Shown here piece by piece: positions 27,777 to 36,575 of a stretch of DNA of 64,000 nt. The position numbers and the translations under genes were made by a program. The DNA is from Leptolyngbya ohadii IS1. Its GTDB lineage: Bacteria > Cyanobacteriota > Cyanobacteriia > Elainellales > Elainellaceae. The notes beneath the pieces are model-generated. The model worked only from the letters and a program-made list of their open reading frames with translations, ran no database searches and was not told where the DNA came from. The DNA lies in contig NZ_NKFP01000004.1 in assembly GCF_002215035.1 (NCBI RefSeq), forward strand, positions 63,726 through 127,725, read 5' to 3'. Within the stretch, counting starts at the first letter, position 1. Every line of letters begins with the position of its first letter.

Positions 27777-28772
27777 ATGAAAAAGCATCAGCCTGTTGCC
27801 AGTCTTTCCCTGGATTTGGATAACCTCTGGTCTTACCTGAAAATTCACGGCGATTCCGGCTGGGAGTCTTTTCCTTCCTACCTGGATATTGCCGTCCCCC
27901 GCGCCCTGGACTTTCTGAAGCAGCGGGATCTGCAAATTACCTTTTTTATCGTCGGTCAGGATGCCGCCCTGGAAAAGAATCATCGGGCAATTCGGGCGAT
28001 CGCAGATGCGGGACACGAAATTGGCAATCACTCGTTCCATCACGAAGCCTGGCTGCATCTCTACTCCGAGGAGGACATCGAGCAAGAGGTCAAAAACGCA
28101 GAAGCCGCCATCCAGGAAGTGACGGGCGTTCGACCCACAGGATTTCGCGGTCCTGGATTTAGCTACTCGCTGGCTTTGCTGGAAGTGTTGCAGCGGCGGG
28201 GCTACCAGTATGATGCCTCTACGTTCCCAACCTTTTTGGGACCGATCGCCCGTGCCTATTACTTCATGACCAGCAACCTGAGCAAGGAGGAGCGGCAGAA
28301 GCGGAAGGCACTCTACGGCAGTTTCAAGGATGGCTTGCAGCCCCTCAAGCCCTATCGCTGGCAAATGGAGGGCAATCAACGGCTGGTAGAAATTCCCGTG
28401 ACGACTATGCCGATCTTCAAAATTCCCATCCACTTCACCTACGTTCTCTATCTGAGCGTGTTCTCCCCGGTGCTGGCGCTGCTTTATTTCCGCATTGCGC
28501 TCTGGCTCTGCAAACTCACCGGGACTCAGCCCTCTCTACTGCTGCATCCGGTGGACTTTCTAGGACAGGAGGATGTCCCGGAGCTGTCGTTCTTCCCGAC
28601 CATGAATCTTTCGAGTGAGCAGAAGCTCAAGACCCTGAGTAAGGCACTGAAAATGCTGGCGCGGGACTTCACTATTCTGCCGATGGGAGAACATGCCCAA
28701 TGGGTCGCAAATCGCAGCCGCTTACCCGTCCTGGAACCGAAACGCCGTGGCACACAGGTCGAAGTCGCATGA
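27777..28772 (+). CDS. Polysaccharide deacetylase family protein, ArnD-like
   Basis: A 331-residue NodB-fold protein from the ATG at 27777 (TTG at 27741 rejected). Motif 1 is SLDLDN (Asp13, Asp15), the D-x-D form of ArnD rather than the usual DDG. The metal histidines are in GHEIGNHSFHHEAW (His85, His89). FRGPGF, EIPVTTMP (205-212) and LLHPVD (His257) match further ArnD positions as I remember them. A hydrophobic stretch at 221-245 suggests membrane contact, fitting a lipid-linked substrate. ArnD removes a formyl group from undecaprenyl-phosphate-Ara4FN; the natural substrate here is unknown. It overlaps the next gene by 4 bases. Confidence 0.85.
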   Translation: MKKHQPVASLSLDLDNLWSYLKIHGDSGWESFPSYLDIAVPRALDFLKQRDLQITFFIVGQDAALEKNHRAIRAIADAGHEIGNHSFHHEAWLHLYSEEDIEQEVKNAEAAIQEVTGVRPTGFRGPGFSYSLALLEVLQRRGYQYDASTFPTFLGPIARAYYFMTSNLSKEERQKRKALYGSFKDGLQPLKPYRWQMEGNQRLVEIPVTTMPIFKIPIHFTYVLYLSVFSPVLALLYFRIALWLCKLTGTQPSLLLHPVDFLGQEDVPELSFFPTMNLSSEQKLKTLSKALKMLARDFTILPMGEHAQWVANRSRLPVLEPKRRGTQVEVA

Positions 28773-29806
28773 CCACCATTCACTCCAGTCCATCCAAACT
28801 CAAAAAATACGTTTCCCTAGGTCTGGGAACAGCGATCACCGCTGTACTGCTTGCCTGGGCATTTCGAGGCGTTGACCTGCGATCGGTCTGGCAGGCGTTG
28901 CAGCAGGCAAAATGGCAGTGGCTATTCCTGGGATGGCTTGCCTATCTTGCATCCTACTGGGTTCGCGCCTGGCGATGGGGAACACTTCTCGCAGCAACCA
29001 CTCCGCCCGGTCATTTCAACAACCGATTAGCGGCGATCTTTGTTGGCTTTGGAGCAAGTAGTGTCCTGCCGTCCTACGTGGGGGAATTCCTGCGGGCAGG
29101 GGTCGTTTTTCGGAAAGATCAGATCTCGATGGGGGCAGCCGTGGGCAGCATTTTTGCGGAGCGTCTGCTCGACGTGGGCATGGTGTTTCTCTTTTTGCTG
29201 CTGCCGATCTGGATGGGCGCATTGCCCCTGCATTCCAGCTTGAGCAGTCTACCACTGGGATGGATTGGAGCGGCGATCGTCCTGCTCTGGGCAACCTTTG
29301 TGATTGGGGCGAGTTTTCCCAAACCGATCGCGCAGGTTGTTGGTTCACTCTGCCAATTCGTTGGCTTAGGCAAGTTTAAAGCTTCCGTAACCTCAGCACT
29401 CACCAGTTTCCTGGAAGGTCTGACGGCACTAAAGCAGCCGCAGCGCAGCAGTATGGCATTCCTGCAAACCGTTATGGTCTGGCTGCTCAACGGCATCACC
29501 TACTGGTCAGGACTGGTTGCCTTCGGTTTAACGGCTCCTGGTTTTTTGGGTGCGCTATTTACCCAGAGTGCAACGGCATTAGCGATCGCCATTCCCTCAA
29601 CGCCAGGCTATGTGGGTCCATTTGAGGCAGGGGTGCGATTCTCGCTCGGAATTTATGACATTGCACCGGATTCAGTCCTTGCCTACGCGATCGCTCTGCG
29701 GTTTCTCATGTACGTCACAATTCCCATCATTGCAGCGGTGATCGCCTTGCGGATGAGCCTGTTTCAGGGAGAATTTCTCGCCGCATTCAAGGCAAAGCTT
29801 AAGTGA
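28769..29806 (+). CDS. Flippase-like membrane protein (lysylphosphatidylglycerol synthase TM-domain family)
   Basis: A 345-residue protein starting at the ATG at 28769, whose ATGA overlaps the deacetylase stop. It has about eight hydrophobic helices and the family pattern: GVDLRSVWQALQQAKWQWLF near the start, YWVRAWRWGTLL, FVGFGASSVLPSYVGEFLRA, SIFAERLLDVGMVFLFLL and a terminal IPSTPGYVGPFEAGVRFSLG. Members include the MprF translocase half and AglD-type proteins that act on lipid-linked sugars. In this cluster a role in moving a polyprenyl-phosphate sugar across the membrane is inferred from position. Confidence 0.85.
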   Translation: MTTIHSSPSKLKKYVSLGLGTAITAVLLAWAFRGVDLRSVWQALQQAKWQWLFLGWLAYLASYWVRAWRWGTLLAATTPPGHFNNRLAAIFVGFGASSVLPSYVGEFLRAGVVFRKDQISMGAAVGSIFAERLLDVGMVFLFLLLPIWMGALPLHSSLSSLPLGWIGAAIVLLWATFVIGASFPKPIAQVVGSLCQFVGLGKFKASVTSALTSFLEGLTALKQPQRSSMAFLQTVMVWLLNGITYWSGLVAFGLTAPGFLGALFTQSATALAIAIPSTPGYVGPFEAGVRFSLGIYDIAPDSVLAYAIALRFLMYVTIPIIAAVIALRMSLFQGEFLAAFKAKLK

Positions 29807-29842
29807 GTGGTTGATTAAGGATTAATCGGTTAAAGCTCGATC

Positions 29843-29870
29843 GCTCAACATTTCTAGCTCAATATTTCTA
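29843..29870. repeat. 14-bp tandem repeat, two copies
   Basis: gctcaacatttcta and gctcaatatttcta are contiguous, ending 13 bases before the start codon of the GT39 gene. The short spacer is thus largely a duplication. Confidence 0.7.
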
Positions 29871-29883
29871 AAATTCATGACCC

Positions 29884-31488
29884 ATGAAAGAAATTTCTTC
29901 TGCTTCCCCAGAGCGGGATCGAAATTGGCTGCAATCCGTTAGTCAATTACTGGCGCATCAGGAAGCGATCGTCGCTCTCTTCATCCTCTGCCATCTGGCA
30001 ATTACCATTCCCCTTGCTGCGGTTCTTAATATCTGGTTTGACGAAGGCTACTCGCTGAATACCACCAGTCGAGACGTAGTTTTTGCCGTCCAGCACGGCT
30101 TAAATTATGAGTGGCAGCCCCCCGTCTTCCCCGCACTGCTGAATCTTTGGCGCAGTCTCAATGGCTCAATCTTCTTTGCCCGACTGTTCTCCGTTTTATG
30201 CTCAACGTTAACAATTTACGTTGGTTTTCTATTATCAAAACGGTTTATTCATAATATTCATCCCGCCTGGATTGCTGGGATTCTTGCATTTAATCCCTAT
30301 CTGATTTGGGCTGGCGTCGAAATTCGTCTTTATGCGCTGTCGATTCTATTCTCAGCCCTGTTACTTCTCTTCTTTTATGACGGCTATCTAGCTGACAACG
30401 GCAGCTCCAGAGCCAGATGGATTTACTTCTTCCTTTCCATCCTCGGACTCTACACCCATTTCTTTCTTGCTTTTGTCCTGATTGCTAACGGTGCTGCCCT
30501 TCTATTTCTTCGACGCTGGAGAGCATTGAGCACCTATATAGTGTTTACCGCGATCGCGGGTTTGTGTTTCCTACCGTTCTTTTTGCTGTTAGTTGCCCGC
30601 CTATCCGATCGGTTAGAAGCTTACAACGACCCGGTTCCGCTCACCCGCAGTCTGAGCTTTGTGGTGCTATCAATCACCAATTTTATTGTTTATATCTGGA
30701 AAGACTCTTCTTTCTCCTCCAGAGTATTTCGCGCCTTCTGGGGTTTAGCTATTCCGCTGGTTTGCCTCTTCCTTATCGCAAAGAGTCGTCGGACTGTGCA
30801 GGCTCAGCATCAGGCGCTGTGGATTGGAACGCTGGTGATTGGACTATTGCTGGCGGCATTTCTCACCAAAACTTCTACGGCAACGGAAGAACGGTACGTT
30901 TACCCACTGCTCGTTCCGTCCATTCTTGGGTTTCTCTGCGTTCTTTCCCTGATTCAGAGTGGGGCAGTTCGCAGGAGCGGTTTACGAATTTGGGCGGGAG
31001 TCATAGCCTGCTTCTTTACAGTTTCCCTGTTCACAATCTATAGTCCTTTAGCGAAAACAGGCGACTGGCATAGAGTTGCCTCTTATCTCACCGCTACTGA
31101 GCAAAGTAATCAGCCGATTCTGGTGTTTAGCGCTGAGCTAGAAATGATGCTGAAACCCTACTATTCCGGCAAAAATGCGATCGTTCCTGTTCCCCAGAAG
31201 CAGCAGTTTGAACAGTTTAATCCGGCGGATTTCCAGATCAAGAACGAACAGCAGGTTTTTGACTTTTTCTCGCAAATTCCCGCAGACCAGCAGACGGTTT
31301 GGCTTGTCACTAGCGAGCAACATTGCCCCGGTCTAGGAACCGTGAAGCTGAGGCAATACCCGGATAGCCTCAACTGCGGCGTTCTAACGGATTTCGTCAA
31401 CAAAAACTACTCCGTTGTCTCCGTTCAACAATTCTTTGAATCCACAGTTCAACTGCTGAAAAGAAATCCTGCTCCTCTAAAGCCATAG
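29884..31488 (+). CDS. GT39-type polyprenyl-phosphate-sugar transferase (ArnT/PMT-like)
   Basis: A 534-residue protein. After the first membrane helix comes NIWFDEGYSLN, with the Asp53-Glu54 pair of the GT39/ArnT superfamily in the first outer loop. About 10-11 hydrophobic segments follow, including VEIRLYALSILFSALLLL, then an outer C-terminal domain (residues 410-534). Such enzymes take a sugar from a polyprenyl phosphate on the outer face and transfer it to lipid, protein or polysaccharide. It closes the Arn-like cluster, 77 bases after the flippase-like gene. Confidence 0.85.
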   Translation: MKEISSASPERDRNWLQSVSQLLAHQEAIVALFILCHLAITIPLAAVLNIWFDEGYSLNTTSRDVVFAVQHGLNYEWQPPVFPALLNLWRSLNGSIFFARLFSVLCSTLTIYVGFLLSKRFIHNIHPAWIAGILAFNPYLIWAGVEIRLYALSILFSALLLLFFYDGYLADNGSSRARWIYFFLSILGLYTHFFLAFVLIANGAALLFLRRWRALSTYIVFTAIAGLCFLPFFLLLVARLSDRLEAYNDPVPLTRSLSFVVLSITNFIVYIWKDSSFSSRVFRAFWGLAIPLVCLFLIAKSRRTVQAQHQALWIGTLVIGLLLAAFLTKTSTATEERYVYPLLVPSILGFLCVLSLIQSGAVRRSGLRIWAGVIACFFTVSLFTIYSPLAKTGDWHRVASYLTATEQSNQPILVFSAELEMMLKPYYSGKNAIVPVPQKQQFEQFNPADFQIKNEQQVFDFFSQIPADQQTVWLVTSEQHCPGLGTVKLRQYPDSLNCGVLTDFVNKNYSVVSVQQFFESTVQLLKRNPAPLKP

Positions 31489-31587
31489 CATCAAGCCCTG
31501 GAGGACAGTCGCAAGGCTCTACCGGCCCAATTGCGCTATCTTAAATGGAGTTGAATTGGAGAGAGGACTCTGGCGCTGCAAGCAAGT

Positions 31588-32223
31588 TTGGTTCCGGCAA
31601 AACAGGAGCCTGTGAAAGGATTATTGGTTGGGCTGCACGGATGGGGTGCAAATGGGCAGGATGTGGCAGGCGTTGCGGCTTACCTGAATTTGCCTAGCTA
31701 CCAGTTTGCCTTTCCCGATGCTCCCTTTCCCTTTCCCTACGGTGGACCGGGGCGCGTCTGGTACAACTTTCCGGCAAACTACTCCTTTGCCAGTCGATCG
31801 GATTTCGCCCACAATCCCGAACTGAAGTCCAGCCGTCAGCAGTTGACCGAATGGCTGCGATCGCTCGAATCCCAGACCGGAATTCCCCTGTCTCGCACTG
31901 TGCTGGCGGGCTTTTCCCAGGGCGGTGCCATGACGCTGGATGTGGGTTTGCAGTTGCCCCTCGCCGCAATTATGATTCTCAGCGGCTATCTGCACACGCC
32001 AATCGATCTGCCCCAGCCCATCGATCCGGCAAAACTGCCCCAGGTGGTGATGCTGCACGGACGATCGGATCAGGTCGTTCCTCTCCGAGCAGCCCATGAG
32101 GCACGCGATCGGCTTACCGAGTTAGGGATTCCGGTGTTGTACGAAGAGCTGGACATGGGACACGAAATTTCGATGTCTGTCCTTAGCCGGATGCAAAGTT
32201 TTATAGAAGAAAAGCTGGAATAG
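31588..32223 (+). CDS. Carboxylesterase/phospholipase family hydrolase
   Basis: A 211-residue alpha/beta hydrolase. The triad is visible: Ser110 in GFSQGG, Asp161 in HGRSDQVVP and His192 in GHEI; LVGLHGWGANGQD supplies the oxyanion loop. It cleaves short-chain acyl esters; the physiological substrate is unknown. The start is unusual: the frame has no ATG. TTG at 31588 is used here, but the ribosome site GGAGAGAGG ends near 31567 and the residues upstream (TLALQAS) resemble the family N-terminus, so a CTG at 31570 or 31576 is possible. Confidence 0.85.
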   Translation: MVPAKQEPVKGLLVGLHGWGANGQDVAGVAAYLNLPSYQFAFPDAPFPFPYGGPGRVWYNFPANYSFASRSDFAHNPELKSSRQQLTEWLRSLESQTGIPLSRTVLAGFSQGGAMTLDVGLQLPLAAIMILSGYLHTPIDLPQPIDPAKLPQVVMLHGRSDQVVPLRAAHEARDRLTELGIPVLYEELDMGHEISMSVLSRMQSFIEEKLE

Positions 32224-32359
32224 TGCCGATCCGGGTGGGGTCTGCGAGTAGGATAGGAGTAAGGTCGCATCTGTGGCTTTGCGGGTATAGACGGTCTCAC
32301 GGCTACTCGCAGTTACGTTTACTCACGGTCGCAAGATTGCGGAACACTGGAGGGGTCAG

Positions 32360-32572
32360 ATGAAAGCAATTCATTTTTCGCGTCAGGAAATCGAGAAGAT
32401 TACGGATACGGAATTGGCTGCGCTGGCAACTCGGCTGGAGCAGGACGAATACACCAGCCCGTTTGAAGGCTTGCAGGACTGGCATCTGCTGCGGGCGGTC
32501 GCCTTTCAGCGTCCTGAAATGATTGAACCCTATGTCTATCTGCTGGATCTGGAAGCATACGACGAAGCTTAA
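32360..32572 (+). CDS. DUF2555 family protein
   Basis: A 70-residue protein with GGAGG six bases before the ATG. The sequence IHFSRQEIEKITDTELAALA, EDGL-like EGLQDWHLLRAVAFQRPE and YVYLLDLEAYDEA matches the cyanobacteria-specific DUF2555 family. The molecular function is not known to me. It precedes coaBC by 47 bases, and the spacer is made of 16-bp repeats that start inside its stop codon. Confidence 0.85.
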   Translation: MKAIHFSRQEIEKITDTELAALATRLEQDEYTSPFEGLQDWHLLRAVAFQRPEMIEPYVYLLDLEAYDEA

Positions 32573-32622
32573 CGGTGGTACAGCTTAGCGGTAATCAAGC
32601 TTAGCGGTAACGGAGCTTAATG
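32566..32622. repeat. 16-bp tandem repeats spanning DUF2555 stop to coaBC start
   Basis: Units agcttaacggtggtac (32566-32581), agcttagcggtaatca (32582-32597), agcttagcggtaacgg (32598-32613) and a partial agcttaatg (32614-32622) are contiguous. The first contains the TAA stop of the DUF2555 gene; the last two supply the GGAG ribosome site and the ATG of coaBC. The whole spacer is therefore a tandem duplication of a gene end. Confidence 0.85.
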
Positions 32623-33843
32623 ATTCAGGGTCGCAAAATTTTGATTGGCGTGGGGGGCGGTATTGCTGCCTACAAGGTGTGCGAGGTTGTTTCTACCCTG
32701 GCAAAAGCAGGGGCAGAGGTGCGGGTGATCATGACCGATCGCGCCCAGCAGTTTATCCCCGCCCTCACGCTTGCCACCCTCTCCCGCCATCCGGCTTACA
32801 CCGATGCAGATTTCTGGCAACCCCATTCCCGTCCGCTGCATATTGAACTGGGGGAATGGGCAGAGGTCTTTTTGCTGGCTCCCCTGACGGCAAATACCCT
32901 GGGAAAACTCGTTTATGGACTGGCGGATAATCTGCTGACTAATACCGTTTTGGCTTCCACCTGTCCCGTGCTGGTGGCTCCCGCTATGAATACCGATATG
33001 TGGGAACAGCAGTCGGTACAGCGCAACTGGCAGCAGCTTCAGACCGATTCTCGCTATCATGCGATCGATCCCAATGCCGGGATTCTTGCCTGCGATCGGG
33101 TCGGAAAGGGACGCATGGCAGAACCCGCCGAGATTTTGTCTCATCTGGAATCCCTGCTGTGGACGGGCGGCAAGCGAGATTTGCAGGGCAAACGGATTTT
33201 GATTAGTGCCGGTGGAACCCGCGAACACCTTGATCCGGTGCGGTTTATTGGCAATCCCTCCACGGGAAAAATGGGGATCGCTCTGGCACAGGCAGCCTTG
33301 CATCGAGGGGCATCGGTGACGCTAGTTCATGCGCCGATGGAGTCCGGGTTGCTTGCACCCCTAACCAATATTCGGACTGTGCCGATCGGTTCCGCCGCCG
33401 AAATGCAGCAGTCTCTCCAGCAGGAAATGCTTCAGGCAGACTGGATTGTGATGGCAGCAGCAGTTGCCGATGTGCGTCCAGCAGAATACCACTCCGAGAA
33501 ACTGCCCAAGCGATCGCTCCCGGACTCCCTTGCCCTAGCCGCCGTTCCCGATATTGTGGCGGAGTTAAGTCAGCAAAAGCAGCCCCATCAGAAACTCATT
33601 GGCTTTGCGGCACAAACGGGCGATATTCTGCCGCCTGCAATGGAAAAGCTCCAGCGCAAAAATCTGGATGTGATTGCCGCCAATCCTGTCGATCGTCCAG
33701 ACAGCGGCTTTGGCAGCGATCGCAATCAGGCGGTATTTCTCGACCGTTCAGGACGGAAGCAAATTTTAGACCCGTGCAGCAAGCTCGTCATGGCGCACGC
33801 CCTTTATGATTTTGTAAATGATTGTGTGATCCAGACTTCGTAG
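32620..33843 (+). CDS. coaBC: Bifunctional phosphopantothenoylcysteine decarboxylase/phosphopantothenate-cysteine ligase
   Basis: The enzyme couples 4'-phosphopantothenate to cysteine and decarboxylates the product to 4'-phosphopantetheine in coenzyme A synthesis. The 407-residue protein has the flavoprotein CoaC half first ([51 protein letters not shown]) and the CoaB half from about residue 188 ([54 protein letters not shown]). The ATG at 32620 has GGAG five bases upstream. It ends one base from the convergent Lrp gene. Confidence 0.97.
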   Translation: MIQGRKILIGVGGGIAAYKVCEVVSTLAKAGAEVRVIMTDRAQQFIPALTLATLSRHPAYTDADFWQPHSRPLHIELGEWAEVFLLAPLTANTLGKLVYGLADNLLTNTVLASTCPVLVAPAMNTDMWEQQSVQRNWQQLQTDSRYHAIDPNAGILACDRVGKGRMAEPAEILSHLESLLWTGGKRDLQGKRILISAGGTREHLDPVRFIGNPSTGKMGIALAQAALHRGASVTLVHAPMESGLLAPLTNIRTVPIGSAAEMQQSLQQEMLQADWIVMAAAVADVRPAEYHSEKLPKRSLPDSLALAAVPDIVAELSQQKQPHQKLIGFAAQTGDILPPAMEKLQRKNLDVIAANPVDRPDSGFGSDRNQAVFLDRSGRKQILDPCSKLVMAHALYDFVNDCVIQTS

Positions 33844-33844
33844 T

Positions 33845-34330
33845 TCAGGAATGCTCTGGAAAGGAATACTGATACTCGGATTTGAGCAGCTTTAAGACCA
33901 TGCAGGAATCGTAGTGGATAATTCCCTGAATCCGCTGAATTCGCTCGAACAGCGAGAGCAAATCCTCGTGAGTGCCAAAGCAAGCGTCCATAATGATGTT
34001 GTATTGCCCCGTTACGATCGCCACAAACTGCACCTCTGGCATTTCGGACAGGGCTTCGGCAACGGCATCGATCCGATCGCAGGCAACGTTCAGCCGCATC
34101 GTCATAATGTGGGGAATCCCAAGCTTGCGCGGGTTAAGCTGGGCACGGATCTGGAGGACATTAGACTGAAGCAATCGCTGGACTCGATATCGAACGGTCG
34201 ATTCGGGCAGAGACAGCTGCTTGGCAATATCGGTAAAGGGCTTGCGTCCATCCTCCTTCAGCAGGTCGATAATATCCTGATCGACCTCATCCAGCGGCAC
34301 AACTTCCAATAAAGACGGCGTTTGAGTCAT
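33845..34330 (-). CDS. Lrp/AsnC family transcriptional regulator
   Basis: A 161-residue protein: an N-terminal winged helix-turn-helix (DQDIIDLLKEDGRKPFTDIA followed by LSLPESTVRYRVQRLL) and a C-terminal RAM/ligand domain (VACDRIDAVAEALSEMPEVQ, VTGQYNIIMDACFGTHEDLL). It binds DNA as a dimer or octamer, usually responding to amino acids; its targets are unknown. It is convergent with coaBC (one base between stop codons) and divergent from the acyltransferase gene across a 367-base spacer. Confidence 0.93.
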   Translation of the reverse strand: MTQTPSLLEVVPLDEVDQDIIDLLKEDGRKPFTDIAKQLSLPESTVRYRVQRLLQSNVLQIRAQLNPRKLGIPHIMTMRLNVACDRIDAVAEALSEMPEVQFVAIVTGQYNIIMDACFGTHEDLLSLFERIQRIQGIIHYDSCMVLKLLKSEYQYSFPEHS

Positions 34331-34697
34331 GAGCGCAGTCCTACTCTATTCATAAGGCAGAGAATTAGTTAGGCGAAAAGCTTTACTTCCAGTGTGACGC
34401 AGAGCGACTGATAAAGACTTGCGATGCCCACAATAAACCAAAAATAAATTCATTTTGTAACAATACAAACGGTTTCGAGTTACGGTTGTTTTTAAGTTGT
34501 TCAGAGTGACATCTCTCCTAACAGCGGGGCTTCTGCCCCTTTATTGGTATTTGCCCAGCTATCCGTCCTGCTATCAATAGTGATTTTCCCGTTGAGTTGT
34601 TCGGTGCTTTTCTGTTGAGTTGTCGATACCTGCGTGAGGGTAGGGCTTGCGCTAAAGGCTAGACTGAAGAAAATTTGCTTGTCTGCTTACCTTGCCC
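34331..34697. other. Divergent spacer between Lrp and acyltransferase genes
   Basis: 367 bases without a gene. It should contain both promoters and any Lrp autoregulatory sites. A small GGGGC-TTCT-GCCCC hairpin (34526-34539) lies in it without a proper T-run, and the phrase gttgagttgt occurs twice (34591-34600 and 34614-34623), another local duplication. Confidence 0.6.
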
Positions 34698-35939
34698 ATG
34701 AAATCCCGATCGTCCCGTGGGGGAAACGGCTCCGCATCGCAGCCCTTCTATCCCGCCAAAATTAACTTGCCGCTCCTGCGGGGACTTCAGCACATTGCAC
34801 CCTGGCTAATTCGATCGCGCGATCGCGTGGAGCTGGTGATTAGCTCTGATCCAAAGGTGCAGCTTGAGACGCTCAGGGGGCGATCGTGCCTGTTAGTCTG
34901 CAATCATCCCACGTTCGACGACCCGAAAGCCATGTTTTTGCTGTCGTCCCGGCTTCAGGAACCGTTTTACTATCTGACTGCCTATGAGCAGTTTCGCGGT
35001 TTGCAGGGCTGGCTGTATCAGCGGTTGGGAGCCTATTCGATTCGGCGTGGGTTAGCCGATCGCGACAGTATTGCCTATACGCTCAACCTCCTGCAACAGC
35101 CACAAATCAAACTGGTGATCTTCCCTGAAGGTGGCTGCTCCTTCCAGAATGATACGGTGATGCCCTTTCGATCGGGGGCAGTCCAGATGGCACTCCAGGC
35201 AATGAGCCGTAAACTGAAGCAGAGCGAACCGGGAGACGCTGACCTGTATATTGTGCCTATCAGCCTCAAATACCGCTATACGGGCAGCATGACCCCTGTG
35301 ATTGAGAACACCCTGCGGCGACTGGAACGGGCACTGGGCGTTTCCTCGGAAGGTGATGTGTATATTCGACTGCGGCGGGTCGCGGCTAAGATTATCGATC
35401 GGTGTGAACAGGAAGCCCATCTCGCCCCTGACCCGGAGGCAGACTGGAACCAGCGCATTGCCCGTCTCAAAGCCGAAGTCCTCGATCGCTGCGAACAGGA
35501 ATTAGGACTGACCTCAGCCGCAGGAGAGCCAAACCGGGAGCGGGTCTATCGTATTCTGTACGCCCTGGAAGCCCGCCAGAACACGCTAATGCCCGACGGT
35601 CAGGATGCTCTGGACGTGATGTTTCGCGCCGTGCGCCGGGTGCTAAACTTTGACGCGATCTATGACGGCTATGTGGCGGCAATGCCTACACCAGAGCGAT
35701 TTTTAGACACACTCATCCGTCTGGAGCGAGAAGTCTTTGGCATCGATCAGCCTCCCCCCAAGGGACATCGACAGGCATTCCTGCGGATTGGGGAACCCAT
35801 CAGCCTGAAGGATTACCATGCTGCCTATCGTGCCGATCGCGCCAATACGGTGAACAACCTGACGCGCCAGCTTCAGCAGACCGTTCAGCAAAACCTTGAT
35901 CTGCTGGCGGAGGCTACTTCAAGAGGTATTTCATGGTGA
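34698..35939 (+). CDS. PlsC-type 1-acylglycerol-3-phosphate acyltransferase family protein
   Basis: A 413-residue protein from the ATG at 34698 (TTG two codons earlier rejected). The acyltransferase motifs are CNHPTFDDPKAM (the H-x4-D catalytic pair), GAYSIRRG, VIFPEGGCSFQND and VPISLKYRYTG. The C-terminal 200 residues are an extra helical region not found in minimal PlsC. It probably acylates a lysophospholipid at the membrane; the exact acceptor is unknown. Its 3' end overlaps the convergent DUF2141 gene by 26 bases. Confidence 0.85.
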   Translation: MKSRSSRGGNGSASQPFYPAKINLPLLRGLQHIAPWLIRSRDRVELVISSDPKVQLETLRGRSCLLVCNHPTFDDPKAMFLLSSRLQEPFYYLTAYEQFRGLQGWLYQRLGAYSIRRGLADRDSIAYTLNLLQQPQIKLVIFPEGGCSFQNDTVMPFRSGAVQMALQAMSRKLKQSEPGDADLYIVPISLKYRYTGSMTPVIENTLRRLERALGVSSEGDVYIRLRRVAAKIIDRCEQEAHLAPDPEADWNQRIARLKAEVLDRCEQELGLTSAAGEPNRERVYRILYALEARQNTLMPDGQDALDVMFRAVRRVLNFDAIYDGYVAAMPTPERFLDTLIRLEREVFGIDQPPPKGHRQAFLRIGEPISLKDYHAAYRADRANTVNNLTRQLQQTVQQNLDLLAEATSRGISW

Positions 35940-36378
35940 TAGTGACGATCGGATGACCCTCCCGAAACTCAAATGCCGCTTTCTCAAAGGAGGGAGCGCC
36001 GTGCCAGATGGGAGGATTCCCGGAAAAGCCGATGCCCTCGGTGGGAATACCGAGCAGATTGAAGTTCAGCTCACCGTCCATATTCTCGTCGTGGTGAACT
36101 GTAACCGCATATTTACCGTAGGGCAGATCCGGCAACTCGATTTCTAGCGGATTCTCATCGGCATCGAAACTACCCGATCGCACGGCTTTCCGAATATCTT
36201 TGGGATACCCTTCTGCACTACTGAAAACGGCAAGGTGAATCTGCCCCTTCAGATTGCGAAGACCATCAATTCTGAGAACCAGAGTCCGATCAGCAAGCGT
36301 AGCAGCAGCACTGGAGCGAGGTAAGGAAGTCACGGGCAATCCTTGCAGTAAAAAACGACTGGAGAATAAAAGGGACAA
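35914..36378 (-). CDS. DUF2141 family secreted protein
   Basis: A 154-residue protein; the only start in frame is a TTG at 36378 because a stop lies eight codons upstream. A short N-terminal hydrophobic/Ala-rich region ending in AAATLA looks like an export signal. The body has the DUF2141 pattern: LVLRIDGLRNLKGQIHLAVF, LPYGKYAVTVHHDENMDGEL and a final GAPSFEKAAFEFREG with a beta-rich tail. Function unknown; probably periplasmic. It overlaps the acyltransferase end on the opposite strand. Confidence 0.8.
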   Translation of the reverse strand: MSLLFSSRFLLQGLPVTSLPRSSAAATLADRTLVLRIDGLRNLKGQIHLAVFSSAEGYPKDIRKAVRSGSFDADENPLEIELPDLPYGKYAVTVHHDENMDGELNFNLLGIPTEGIGFSGNPPIWHGAPSFEKAAFEFREGHPIVTITMKYLLK

Positions 36379-36575
36379 AACTGGGATTGAGATAAAACCT
36401 TAATCCAACGACTCAGAAAAGATACGGAATTTCTGTAATTTCTCTTACGATCGCATAGCCCTAAGCCGATCGCAATCCCTCAATTCATAGACTTCCTTAA
36501 GAATACGGAGTCACCAAAAGGGAGAAAGGTCAGAAGCGATTGCCTAACCTAAGCTAGAGCCATTTCGCTACACTC

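Noticed and set aside
34526-34539. GGGGC-TTCT-GCCCC hairpin as a terminator
   Set aside because: Only TTTATT follows and no plus-strand gene ends within 650 bases; probably a leader structure or chance.
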